Assembly (NCBI GenBank): GCA_043228905.1
Contig: JBHGNT010000016.1
Span: 1,364,001 to 1,428,000, forward strand
DNA from: Azolla caroliniana
Lineage: Eukaryota > Polypodiophyta
DNA: 64,000 nt
Reading direction: 5' to 3'
Each line of letters starts with the position of its first letter. The first letter of the stretch is position 1. The position numbers were made by a program, and so were the translations under genes. This document shows positions 10,408 to 23,200 of the stretch, in pieces. Below the pieces are notes generated by a model. It had not been told where the DNA came from, did no database searches, and saw only the letters and a list, made by a program, of their open reading frames with translations.

Positions 10408-11652
10408 ATGGTTGTTTCAGGAAGAGCCCAAGAGGACCTTTTCCCTCCCCTCAAGGGAGCTACGAAAATGCGGAGACTGATAGCTGAGGCAGTTGACAGG
10501 GTTCCGATGGGGGAGGCGAGAGAACATGCATGGTTCGGTCTCTTGGACGAGGTTGGAATGGTCAAGTCGCTAAAGGGTGTGAGGGGATCGGGGAGAGATA
10601 CAGTTTTGGGGGATAGTCAGAGCAGGGGCTCTTGGCACCCAATTCGAGTGGTGGCACAGGTTGACAACATCTGGAAGACAGACTCAGATGTTGCTAAGGT
10701 GGAACCCCATTGGAGGTTAAGGGTATATGGCTATCGCCCCCTTGTCGATCTGGATTGGGACCCAAGGGATTTCAGATGGAAACATGACGATAGACTCCAT
10801 CACTTCTTCGATTACACCACTAAATTGGGTCGGACTTTGCAGCTGCAGCTAGGCAGTCCCCTTCGCAATGGCTGGCGAACATTGGGCATCCCCGATGAGG
10901 CGCTCATTACCTTTTGGAAAGGTCTCTGGCGTCTCCACATGCTTGAAAAGATCAAGCTCTTTTGGTGGCAGATCGGTCATAATGTGGTGCCCGTTGGCGA
11001 ATGGCTAGATAAACGTGGCGGCCCATTATGCTGCCCACTGTGCTCTCGACCTATTGAGACTCTGAGACATTGTTTGTGGGATTATCCTCAAGTCCAAAAG
11101 ATCTGGGATAGAGTGACTCGCCTCCTTGCGGCATGTGAAGTTGAAGGAACAACCTCGTGGAGCGTTGCGGCATGGATTGATCACTCGGGCAAAGGGTGGA
11201 CAGGCACCATCAATGCAGACAGTTGGTGCTATGTATGCACGAGAGGCAAAATCGTCAAGATCCGTTTCGAAAGAGGCTTGCAACCTGCATCCCCTAGGTT
11301 TCCAGAAATCTAGATGCTGATCGCAAGTTTCACCTTGTGGTATATATGGAAAGTGCGTTGCCTCAAGGTTTTCCAAGGTACAGTACGACCCCCGGAGGAA
11401 GTGATCATGGACATATGGTTCGCGATTATTAGCTGCCTACGAAGGCAACTGGAAGAGATTTGCAGCCACTCCAACAACGTGGTCTCTGCCCGTTTGTGCT
11501 TTTGGCAGAAATGGCGGAACACACCTATGGTGATGCAAGGCGGGAGTGGCCCGAGGTGGAATTACCAGCCCCCACGCTGGTTGTTTCCTACTCACATGCC
11601 ACCCTCTTTTCGTTGTAGGCCCCAAGAGCCGACTCGTACTAGGCAACATTGA
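10408..11652 (+). pseudogene. LINE-A ORF2 C-terminal zf-RVT domain
   Basis: Two in-phase frames (10408-11313 and 11314-11652) are separated by one TAG at 11311-11313. The first contains WHPIRVVAQ and a zinc-binding-like segment LFWWQIGHNVVPVGEWL followed by CCPLCSRPIETLRHCLWDYP, typical of the zf-RVT domain after plant LINE RT. The second carries WYIWKVRCLKVF and the W-rich tail. Between 9962 and 10407 only frameshifted pieces remain (GLIDP, a WKVLLRNRL piece, a PLFWN piece). A G-rich 3' UTR of about 180 bases and a poly(A) follow. Confidence 0.82.
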
Positions 11653-11839
11653 AGGGCATCGCCTTAGATATAGGTAGCTTCTTACATTAAGTTAGGCCTC
11701 AAGGCATTGTAAGTAGGCTCATCTTCTTTTACTTGATCGGAGGAAGACTCCCCGATGTGTGTATAAGTCTCCTTGTAGACTCTCTATGTAATAATCCTTC
11801 CTAACTAATGGGAAAGTAGCTTCATTTTGGGAAAAAAAA

Positions 11840-11852
11840 AAGATGCTATTGG
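11840..11852. repeat. Right target-site duplication of LINE-A
   Basis: AAGATGCTATTGG directly after the A-run; partner of 1576-1588. Confidence 0.78.
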
Positions 11853-13850
11853 CCATATATAGGCTCCATTTGGGGCTTTCTTATATGTACTTAAATGTTA
11901 TTCACAACAAGGTTTTCGCTTAAGACATAATATGAGTGCACAAGCTTAGATGTGTGGGGCATAAGCTAGCCTTACCCGAACACCCTTCCTTGTAAACCAA
12001 AAGCCGATGAGGTATTTTTCTTTGCATTTGCCATTTACCACACCACAGTTGAAAAAGACCTCCATGTGAAGTGAATTTGGGTTCTCATTTGGAGTATGGG
12101 TTCTTTGTTTGCTTTGAGCATGTGTTTTGGGTAGCACAATAATTAAAACTTTTAGGATTTTCCATAATATTGTGATATCTGAGTATTTAGTAGCTTTGTG
12201 GGATTAGGAGAAATCAACTTGATTGTAACTTAAAGATAGTTCCTAAACTCATCAACATATTTATAAATAGATTGATTTGTTGGACTTGTGGAGTCTCACT
12301 TTGTATTTAGTTTGATAATAGAGATTTTAGGAAATTCCACAATGTGGGGATACCTCAACGAGGAAAATATCATTTAGTGGCTTGGTGCAGTTAGGAAAGG
12401 TTATCATGTTTGTTAGCTCAATAGTAGTGTCTAAACTCATTTCAAATATTTATATATAGATTGATTTAGTTTGACTTATGGAGCCTCATTTTACACAAAT
12501 GTATAAATAGATTGTTTTGTTGGAATTTAGTTGAACAAAAAACAATTGATAGGATTTAGTCTACTTCGCTACTTGGATTTTATTGATTGAATAGAAAAGA
12601 GGATTTATGCAAAAAATGAGATTATAAAGTACTTGATGTGAATAACAAGTCTTGTAACTCAATAATGGTTACAATGTATTTGAAGGGAGCAAACAATGAG
12701 ATGAAGAAGATAGAGAGTGCACTTACCTATCAGAGGAAACACAATTATGTGTGTGTCTAAAGAACATGTGAGAGAATGTTTATGTATGAAAAGGATGAGA
12801 GAAATTTTATGTATAGAAATATTGTGAAATTAAATAAATATAGGTTTGCAAAGAGGGTCTCTAAAAACCCATTTTAAAACAATATGAGATGGAAAATAGA
12901 CACAAGAAAGATGAAACAATAAGAAAAGAAAACAAAATGTTAAATGGATAACACAATGTGATACATTGCTTCTTATTTGCAAACACATTCATAGATTAGA
13001 ATACAACGTACTTTTGTGCTTATAAAAAAATTCAAAATTATGAATAGAAAAGAGCTTTGGCAATTTTCTAGAAGCCTTCTATTAGGCTTCACAGAAACTT
13101 CTAGCATTAGGCTTCCCAACAAGTTGGCTTCTTCTTTAAACACACAATGCTAATAAGAGAAATTGGTTTAAATAGTGAGAGGAAGGAATGGTAGTTCAAA
13201 ATTTGGGCCCAAATATGTTGTATGGGACAACCATAAAAGGCATCGTGTGTGACAGAATTGGACAATGACATAAAAGAGGGGCAAAATATTCAAACCTTAC
13301 AGTATTATTTTCAAACATTGGTTCTAGTAAGCAAACATGTAATGCCAAATGTTAAGGACCAAGCTATTAGTGTGCATGATGTCAAACTAGAATTATGATC
13401 GACCTCAAACACTGCTTAAGACAACCTTTAGATCCAATAAGCAAATCCATAATGTAGTTAACCTATAATCAATTGTTTTTTCCGGCTTGACTATTGAAGT
13501 GTCTTATTTCACACATAAGGTAATGCTTTCATGTTGTGCTTTGGAATGCTAGCTTTTTGTATATGGTGGAGAGTGCTGATGCAATTGGTTGTAGTCAATT
13601 GCACATTTATTTATAATTGAAATTGCATAAAATCTAGTTGATTTCATAGGATTAAAAATACTATAATGTACAAAGGATTTTGAATTTTGCAATATACATT
13701 CTAAGCTTCTTACATCCACTAAAAATGCTTTTATTCCCCATACCCATTTCACAAACCTTATTGATAATGGGGGAGAAAATAAGAGATGAATCAATTGGAA
13801 TGAAGCCATAAAGAACAATGAGCACATTATATTATGGTAGTGCATCATCG
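11853..13850. other. AT-rich spacer without recognised gene
   Basis: No protein similarity and no RNA gene seen. A diverged duplication is visible: a motif with ATTTATAAATAGATTGATTTGTTGG and TGGAGTCTCA-like ends occurs near 12255-12300 and again near 12445-12495, with a third partial copy near 12500-12535. It is probably an old unnamed repeat downstream of the chorein gene. Confidence 0.4.
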
Positions 13851-13859
13851 TTTACATCA

Positions 13860-13865
13860 TTTATT
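13860..13865 (-). terminator. Candidate poly(A) signal of the chorein gene
   Basis: AATAAA on the minus strand about 115 bases after the stop codon at 13979-13981. Spacing fits a short 3' UTR, but plant signals are loose and others exist further on. Confidence 0.35.
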
Positions 13866-13978
13866 TGCGATCAAATAGAAAATAGAATCTTCAAAAGAAT
13901 AATGAAATAGAACCAAAACACTAATTTACTCTCTATATAGACAAAACTACAGCCTCACATTGGATTGATCAATTTCTA

Positions 13979-14280
13979 CTAAATGACAGACCGTGACCTC
14001 ATCACCGTCTCTTCCATTTCATTGAGTTGGCAAGCTAATAATGATAATTCATGTGATAGCTCTTCAATATTCAGACAATCACCATTCTTTACCTTGTTGC
14101 TAAGCTTTGAACAGATTTCCTGAGAGCTGGCTATGGCTTGATCCAATTTACTCAAATTTGAGGCTAGGTTGAACTCTTGACGAAGATTTCCATTACAAAA
14201 CTGTACAGAACCTATGCTGCTGATACTGCTTCGTCGTCCAACTCTCTCTGGTGTAATCAATCTATCTAAGCTTCCACTTC
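13979..14280 (-). CDS. Chorein gene exon 20 (stop codon)
   Basis: Begins GSGSLDRLITPERVGRRSSI and ends EMEETVMRSRSVI with TAG at 13981-13979. It carries a serine-rich stretch and a helical C-terminus (LSNLDQAI-like and LSLLACQLNEMEE heptads). Confidence 0.86.
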
Positions 14281-17200
14281 CTGAAGAATATAATAAGCAT
14301 GGTTTCAAGTGAGAAATCATAGAATATAAAGTTACAAGTAATAAATCATGGAATAGAAGGTTGCACGTAATAAATCATGGAAGACAACAAGATTTCAACA
14401 AGTAAAACACGGAAGCTTTTCCTCCCATTGAAAAAAAACGAAACATCCTAAGATTCCCTTATGTTTATGCCTATTTCTTGATATGCCCTTAAGTTCCCTT
14501 TGAAATGGCCTTGGGTTAACCGATGCACTATAAATTAAAGCTACTCATTTTCTGTGGAGATCAACTAGCACCAAATTAATTCTGCTCATTCGAGAGATCA
14601 GCACCCAATTAATCAAGGTTAGTATAGGGATTAGTACCCAATAGTGATCATGTTAGAGTAAGACGTGGTTTTATTACCAACGCCATTAATATTCACATTA
14701 CCAATTTTATTCCCATTGAGAAAGTACAAAATATTGGGGGGGGGGGGGGGGGGGGATATCAAAGGTATACTTTCTATTCATTGATTGAAGTGCAATTGAA
14801 GACTTAAAATAACCACAAGGGCATCATGGGAGATCATTGAACATAAAGGCATTTAGGAATTTTCAATATATATATGTGTGTGTATGTGTGTGCAGTGAAC
14901 TACAGAAAATTTGCATTACCAATGTTACTAAGCTGTTTGATTGCTGCTTGTCCAATAGAGCTCTGTAATTTCAAAAGCTGCATCAAACCAGCTGCAATTC
15001 TGCTAGCTGCCTCTATTTCTAACCTTACTGTTTCAATCAGATATTCAACCTCCTCTTTTGTAGCTTCCACATGAACCTATATGATATAAAGAAAATAATA
15101 TAAAATTAGTTGTTAGTACTTAAACTTGGGATAATCAACTTAGACTTATAAAATTGAATAGACGACATGTACTTACCGGATTCTTGATGCCAGATCGTAA
15201 CTTCTCAATCACCCAGTGTCCCATGTGCATATCAGTGTTCGTGACATCCTTGTTAAGACCAAATAACACCTCAATATCAAGCCCATTTTGCATATGACTT
15301 CTTGATTTTTCTGGTTCATCACTTATGAGATCTGCTGAAGATGCTGTTTGCATGCCATTAAGAGAAGATGGCTTTATGAATTCAAGTCCATCAACTGCTA
15401 TCTATACCCAGGAACACAATTAATTGGTGTTGGTGAAGATAGGAAAACTAATATAGATGGAAAAAAAAGAAACCATTATATCAACTTCATTGAACCATAT
15501 AAACTGTAATTTCAAGAATGGTGTACATGTATACAACCAACTTGGACAGAAATGCGAAACCTGTCGAATTATTCATGGCCGAAACCAAAAGAGTCGATCT
15601 TGCTTGAGGGAGTCTTTGGACTCTGGTTCTAACTTTATCCATTTCTACCTAACAGGTTTCTTTGGGGCAAAGAGTATACATACACACATTGGCAAAAATA
15701 TTTCAAGAATCACAAAGCCTTTCTTCTGGAATTGATGACATATAATGCTGTGACACTGCATATGTGGTATTAGTTGTGTGGCTTGTTAACATGATCAGTG
15801 GGAAAACGTTTTCCTGCACACAATTTGGAGGTTGGATAACAATTACAACGATGGGCCTTCTCAACATGCAAAGTCTGCACACTTACTCTTCACACTGACA
15901 CCTCATTATGCACTTGGATGGATCATGGTACCTTACTCAATGCTAATATCCAGCCTTTGTCTTAGCTTTCTTGGGACATATGAGAAGTTTTGGCCATCTG
16001 GCGATTCCTAGAGAGGCTATTATGTATCTTACATAATCACCTTTTAGTAATTTGCAGACCAAAGCCTCATTGATGACCATTGATAGCCTGCTAATCCTAG
16101 TCTATGCAAAAACATTGATTCCAGCCAGTGCTCGCTAAAGGTGATGAAAAAGAAATAGCAGCTGAATTATAGTAGTTCTGTATTAGATGCAGCCTAGTAT
16201 CATGATAAATTTCTAAATATATCAAAGGGCAAAGTTAATCTGGGAAAAAACAAAGAAAGAAGAAAGATATATTAATGTTTTTGAAGAGGCCAAAATGGTC
16301 TATGAAGCCAAACCAGCGATTTCACCTTAAAATTGTTGTGCCATCTTTGAGAGCAACAAACCAAAATAAATATAATTAAACTAGCAGAACTTCTTGGGGT
16401 ACCCAGGAATCTCATTAGTGATGCAGTTCACATTCTGAACTTCAATGACCTGAATCTATTGCCTTCAAAAGATCTCCAATGTGGGCTGGTCGAAGATGGC
16501 CCATTCTCTAAAGCAAGGCAAGCATCTTCAATGACCACGATCCTTTTGTTGTCCACATGGATGTGACCTTACATGCATGACAAAGAAAGACAGAAAGAAA
16601 GAAAGGAAGGAAGGAAGAAAGAAAGATATATTAACGTCTTTAAGAGGCCAAAATGGCCTATAAGACCAAACAGGAGAGTGTTGTCTTGTCTTTGAGAACA
16701 ACAAATCAAAATAAAATAAATATTACTCAATAAATATAAAAATAAATCAAGATAAAATAAATATTACTCAATAGTGTTCCTCAGATTCCACTCCTTGATG
16801 ACACAATTGGCAAATTCTCTCTTCTAGAGGTAGTCGTGTATATCTGCCCACCTCAATCTGTAACTGATGTGATGAAGTTTGCAGCTGCCCTATCATACTC
16901 TGCAACACATAGGATAGATGTATTGAATCCATCCTCCAATGTGTGTAGAAAGTGTGTCTTGTAGTGGGCCATCTTCGTACCAAGTGATATTTTGGGGCTG
17001 ATCCAGGTTATCTTGTTTTCCACGTTAATAATATCAGTCCGGATCACACTATTCTTTTCCACTTTGGTCATATTTCGAAAGGGGAGAGTCCAAGCTATAT
17101 TGGAACAGGGGTAGTGCATTTATGCTTATGCCATGTGACTGGAACCATTGCTGCATTTCATCATACCAACAATGAATGTCTCCATTTTCAGCCAGTTGTC

Positions 17201-20200
17201 TTGATAACATAAGTGCCAACCTTGGATACCTTCATGTCACTGATCGGAACAATGCCTCGGTGATTATAGGTGCTGCTCCCATCTCTGCCCGGATTATATC
17301 ACGGGGCACCGATACTTTACTCCTTATCATCCGGACACTAAAGGTCTCTCTAAAGTTTTCCAATGATTTTCCTTGTTATGACTTGGTCCCCACGTCTCTA
17401 CTCCATAAAGAAGAGTTGGTGTGACAAGTGTATCAAATAACCACAACTTAGTTCATGGCTCTTGGAACTGCAAATATGCACATTGTCTCTTGAGAGCACC
17501 AAGGGCTGCATATCCATGAGAAAATTGGGCACAAGCAGCCTCCCGTAAGGAGAACCTAGGCCCAGTAAATGTTACTCCTAGGTATGTGTAGGAGCGTGTG
17601 TATTCCACCTTTTTCTCTCCCAAGAAGAATACCGTATCTGATCTTGTTACTAGCAATGGGCCCGGTTTCGGCTCAAACCGAACCGAACCGAAAAACCGTG
17701 GCTTAATGGTTTATAGGTTCAAAGATAAATAAACGGTTTGGTTTGGTTTCAAATGTTACTAATCGCTTTCGGTTTGGTTTGGTTTGGTTTTGAATTTATC
17801 GGTTTATTGGCTTATCGGTTTCTGTTTATGTGGTTCGGTTTAAAGGTTTATAGGTTAAAAAATACTCAAAAATATTCTCTATAGGCTCTAACTTTCAACT
17901 TTTAATTTTAAACTCTTGTTTTAACTTATTAAATTTTATATGTATTATATGTAGAGTCTCCTTTTCATTTATGATGATCAATTATGATAAATATGATGAT
18001 CAAATTTATGATAAGTATAATGATCAAATTTATGATAAGTATAATGATCAAATTTATGATCAGTATGATGACCAAATTTATGATAAGTATGATGACAAAT
18101 TTTATGATAAGTATGATGTCTGTGTACAGTCATCTACAAAGGTGATGAAGTACCGGGAGCCTCCTAGTGTTCGCTTACTGGAGAGTCAGAAATCAGCACA
18201 ATATCATTAGCATATAATAATATTTGTATAGCTATACCTGCTTGGCATGCTCCTAAACCCCCAAATCTCTCTATGTAATGTTATGCCCCTTTGCAATGTC
18301 CTGGTTGAGAGTCCATTGTGTAGCCCTTGATTGACTTGTAGTATGAGTAGGAGTGATGGGGATAGAGAAAGTTGTGGTTGTCCTTTGTTGATGAGCTTGT
18401 CTAGCCACAATGTCTCTTGAGTTCTAGCAAGAAAATCCCCAAGTGTCATTGGTCCTTATATTCCATTACCTTGAGAGTGAGCCAAACCCATTCGTAAAGA
18501 GGTAACGATATCTCCCTCGTATCTCATAAAAAACAGTACAATGACAGTGTTCTTCAGATTCCACTCCTTGACGACACAATTGACAAATTCCTTCGTCTGG
18601 AGGTATTCATGCATATTTGCATATCTTCTAGGATGGATGTATCTCCATATAAGAGGGCCTGATGATGAATCCATTCTTTGATGTGCATAAAAATTGTCGT
18701 ATAGTGGATGATCTTCCTACCAAGAGATGTTGTAGGACTGATCCATTTATTTTGTTTTCCAACTTGGTAATATCAGTTTATATTGCTCTATTCTTCTCCA
18801 CTTTCGTCATGTTCAGATGGGGAAAATCAAAGCTATATTAGAGTGGGGGTAGTGCATTTATGTTTATGCCATTTGACTCCAACTGTTGTAGGGTTTCAGC
18901 ATATGCACCAACCTTGTTCAGAAAGTTCTTTTGATAGCATATGCACCAACCTTGTTTCAGCATATGCACCAGCAGTGACTATCTCCATGTTCAGAAAGTT
19001 CTTTTGATAACATATGCACCAACCTTGAATACCTTTATGTGGGATCTCCATGAGGCACCAATGCTTTTCTCCTTATCATGTGGGCAATCATTGAGCCTAA
19101 AGGTATCTCTAAATCTTTCCAGTTATAAGATTCTGTCCCTAGGTTTTTATTCCATAAAGAAGAATTGGTGTGACGAGTGTATCAAATAGCCACAGTTTAG
19201 TTCTTTGAACATCAAATGTGCACATTGCCTTTCAAGAGCGCCAAGGGCTGCACACCCACGAGAAAGTTGAGCACTAGCAACTTCCCGTAAGGAGAACCAA
19301 GGCCCTATGAATATTACCCTTAGGTATATTGTGGGGCCTTGAAGTTGGCTATCTTAAAGAAAGACATTGTGGGGCTGACCCATGATCTTTCATAATCCAA
19401 TTTAATGATATGGGGTTACATTATAATCCAGAAAAAATGCAGATACAAGATTAGTTAGATCAATAACTTAATTTGCTATTTTGCCACCTTAAGTCATCAT
19501 CCATTCTAGATTACCCAAGAAATCCTACAAGATTTTCATAAAAGCATATTTGCTTGATCCACCTGAAAGAATGCTTGAAAGCGTAACTTACAATTACTTT
19601 TTGCATAGGGTGTTTTGGGCCCAGATTGTTTTCTTGTTGGTTCACATCCTCTCGATTACCTTCAGCAGAAATAGAAAGACATTGAAAAGCTGAGTGCCAG
19701 CATTTTTCTCTTCTCGTTAAAGCATTTTCAGTTGCCTCTACATCCGCCTCCAAGGCAAAAATCCAGTCCCTCAACTGGATATTAACATCAAGTTCATCAG
19801 GAATTCCAAGCTCCAATTGTAATTCATTTTCTAGCCTCTCTTCATCTGGAAAATGATAGGTTAGGAGACATTGTTATTGATTAAGCATAAGCACATAAAT
19901 GCAGGAAATTTGGCCAAAACGCACCTTGTTTAATTACTTGCGATGGAGGCTTCAGAAGTCTAGCAAGAGGGCCATTAGATAGATTCTGTAAAATTCTATT
20001 GAGCCCCTCACCAGGTCCACCATCTGGTCCAAGAACACCGAATCGATGTAGGAGAGCTTCACTATAAAGCATACCACCACCTAAACGAATGCCTGATATT
20101 TTAGTGATGATTCTGAGGCTATGGCATTCAGCATCTTCAGGCCTGTAAGGAATCACATTTGTAACATCTACATCAACAAATAGTGGCTTTTCATTCGGAT

Positions 20201-23200
20201 TAGACGAGTTTCCATTGCAGATGGATTCATACTTTCCATTGCTTATCCAAAAGACTGGCCTCATGGTGCTCTCCTGCACTGAAGTTGGCCCAAATGAGAA
20301 AGCTGACATATTTTTGGTCTCGACACACTCTACCAAAGCATCTTGCCAAGTCAGTTTTGACATAATTGCAATCGCACCACCAAGCGTTCTGTGGGTTACT
20401 TTTAAGCGAATTTCACTCCCTGATACTTGCACGAGAGGTAATCCTTGAGTTCCTCTATGACCAGCAACCGACTCCAAGAATTTTAGCTCCAAGGTTCCTA
20501 GACCCAAACATACAGCTGTATCACTTGGTGCCATCTCAAGAATGCTACTTAGGGAATTCAAACTTTTTACAGACGAAGCTCTCAAAAGACTATCACATGG
20601 CTTCACTTTCTTTGATGACTTCATCACTTTTACAACGGATTCATTCACTTTCCCCAGATATTCATACATTTTCAGCACAAAAAATAGTTGCTCCACTGAT
20701 GTATTCGAAGTCAACTTCTTGCAATGTACACCAAATCGTACTATTCCACCCGGGGGTGGTATAGTCAGAATTGGATCACCATCTCCAGTTACCATTGCCA
20801 TTTCAATGCATGGTTCTGTCATTTCAACACAACTCCATAAACTAGAAGACCAGTCTCTTGCAGGCTGACCATTTGATACATCAAAATTACCCATTTCAAG
20901 AGCAACTTCCATATGCATTGCTCGCATTACGCATTTCCTCTGGCTCGCATCAACAGGTTGCCCTTGCCATAGCATAAAACATGCTGGATCTTTCTCTAAA
21001 TCCAATGTTTTCAAATTCAGAGATGGTGATTGGATAAATATGAAATCCTTTACATGCAATCTTGCCCCTTTAAATTCATCATTGCTAACATCCGTGAACA
21101 CTGCATCTTCCATTGGAATCATAAGATCCAACTGTTTTACTGTTAAGTACACTGACTCTACTGACGTTGTAGGAGTGACAACACCCCGCTCAACAACAAT
21201 GCCATCCGCCAAGAAAGAGGCCAACCTCAGGCATGATTCCTCATGTAGTTCAACCTGCAATAGAAGATGGGTCATAATATAAATAACTACATGAATCTGA
21301 ATCCTCAAATATCAATAAAAAGGGGTAAAATAACTCCCCCAACTGACCTTCACAGGTTGGCACTGTACCACCATTTGCGATGCCAAAACTGGAGGTGCAG
21401 GTGAAGGATTTGTCTGTAGTGAATACATACATAGAAGAGGTGCCACGACACTTTTTGTGGCTGGGTCACTCAAAGGATAAATTCTTGGCCATAATTTGTC
21501 ACTGGCTGCAAAATAGAGAACACATCTGTGATGTCTATATCAGGAACAAAATCTATGATAGAGCATATAAGGTCTTCAAGATAAGCTCATGATGATCATG
21601 AGGTGCCAACTCGCCTACCCATAAATCGTGCAAGGAAATTAGTTATATATAGGCCCATAGAATTAGCACATTCATGCATCAATGAACTACTTTTGACACC
21701 TTACTCAGAAAGTTAGTCTCTTATTTCCTAAACTAAAGTAGGCCTACTTACAGGGGTCTAAATGCTTAAATGGAACATCGGTAATTAAGCATATACTTGG
21801 GAATCAAGTAATTTAAACTTCCTTCAAACAAAATAGGATTAATGAATAGATTACACTTGTAACCACATGATATGGCATAAAAATCATGAACCTTGAATTC
21901 CAATCAACCTCTTATGTCTGACATGAATCAAAAAGAAAGAAGGAAAGAAAAATACATTAACATCTTCAAAAGGCCAGAATAGCCTATAAGACCAAACAAG
22001 AGATTCCTTCTTAAAATGGTCTCTCATCTTTGAGAACAAGAAACCAAAATGTAAATAAATAAAAATAGATGTGACTAAAGAATCCCATCGTCTATACATC
22101 TAAGATTCTGAAGTAGGATAAGTTGTAATTTTTGTCTTAAAAGATCTCTAGCATAGATTGTTCAGAAAGGAGCAAGAAAAAAGAAGATATATTAACATCT
22201 TTTAAGTGGCCAAAATGGCCTATAAGACCAAACAAAATATTACATCTTAAGAGAAGTCCATAGTACAGGAAGCACTTGCAACACTAATGACCTTTATTTG
22301 TCAATGGCATGGGTGGTGAGATCATGGTCCATGAGGCAGGGGCCTATGTGCACAACAAACTGCTATTGCTCTATTGTAACCCATTTGCATTGCCCTATTT
22401 GGGAGCCCACCTGTGTAGCCCTTGATCGACTTGTAGCATGAGTAGGTGTGATGGGGCTAAAGCAAGTTATAATTGTTCTTTGTTGACAAGCTTGTCTGGC
22501 TGTATTGTTATTATCCAACAACTTCTCCTTGTGTTTATTCAGTTCTAGCAAGAATATCCCCAACGTTGTTGGTTATTATATTCCATTATCTTTTGTAGTG
22601 GGCCAAAGCCTTGGTTATTAGGTGTGTGTGCATCATATCTGCCTACCTCAACTTTGACTGATGTCATGAGCTGTCCTAATACACTGTGTAGCACATGACA
22701 TAGATGATAAGGCCTGATGATAAATCCATTTTCCAATGTGTAAAAAAAGTACCTTATAGTGAGCCATCTTCCTAAAAGAGACATTGGGGGCTGATCCATA
22801 TTCTTCCATCATCCAATTTGTTACTATTAATTTGAACCATTGTTGCGTTTCAGCACACCAAAAATGTTTGTCTCCATGTGCAGTAAGATGTTTTGATGAC
22901 ATAATTCTGAACCTCGAGTATCTTCATTTAGAAAATTCCTAAAGACATTGGATAAGTGCATTACTGATTATTGGGCTGCTCTCTTTTCCGCCTGAATCAT
23001 ATAATGTGGTACTGATGCTTTGCTCCTTATCACATAGGCAAAAACTATAACTTAAGGTCTCTCCAATTATTTCCACTTTTTTCCTTGTGAAGACTCGGTC
23101 CCAATGTTTCCATTCTGCAGAGAAGAGTTGGTGTGACTAGTGCATATCCACAAGAAGTCCAGTACAAACAACCTCTCATAAGGACACCTGAGGCCGTATG

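Larger units (their letters stand above)
1589..11839 (+). mobile_element. LINE-A: decayed L1-type LINE with nested copia
   Basis: The order is a short ORF1 tail (1593-1811), ORF2 endonuclease (1808-2715), a copia insertion (2716-8242), ORF2 reverse transcriptase (8243-9961), zf-RVT-like C-terminal domain (10408-11652), 3' UTR and A-run (11832-11840). It is bounded by a 13-bp target duplication. Without the copia element and its 5-bp duplication, the LINE is about 4.7 kb. Only the end of ORF1 is present, so the copy is 5'-truncated. Several in-frame stops and frameshifts in ORF2 show it is dead. The nested copia has nearly identical LTRs and so arrived later. Confidence 0.85.

Noticed and set aside
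18120-18170. Minus-strand SRYFITFVDDCTQ looked like a copia integrase core.
   Set aside because: It aligns residue by residue with the RTE RT segment RYLNTLQAFCTHK after YADD and is flanked by RTE sequence, so it is diverged LINE RT.
17971-18210. An Asp/Tyr-rich repeat protein.
   Set aside because: The peptide repeat comes from a 24-bp DNA tandem array inside an insertion; the frame runs into LINE sequence.
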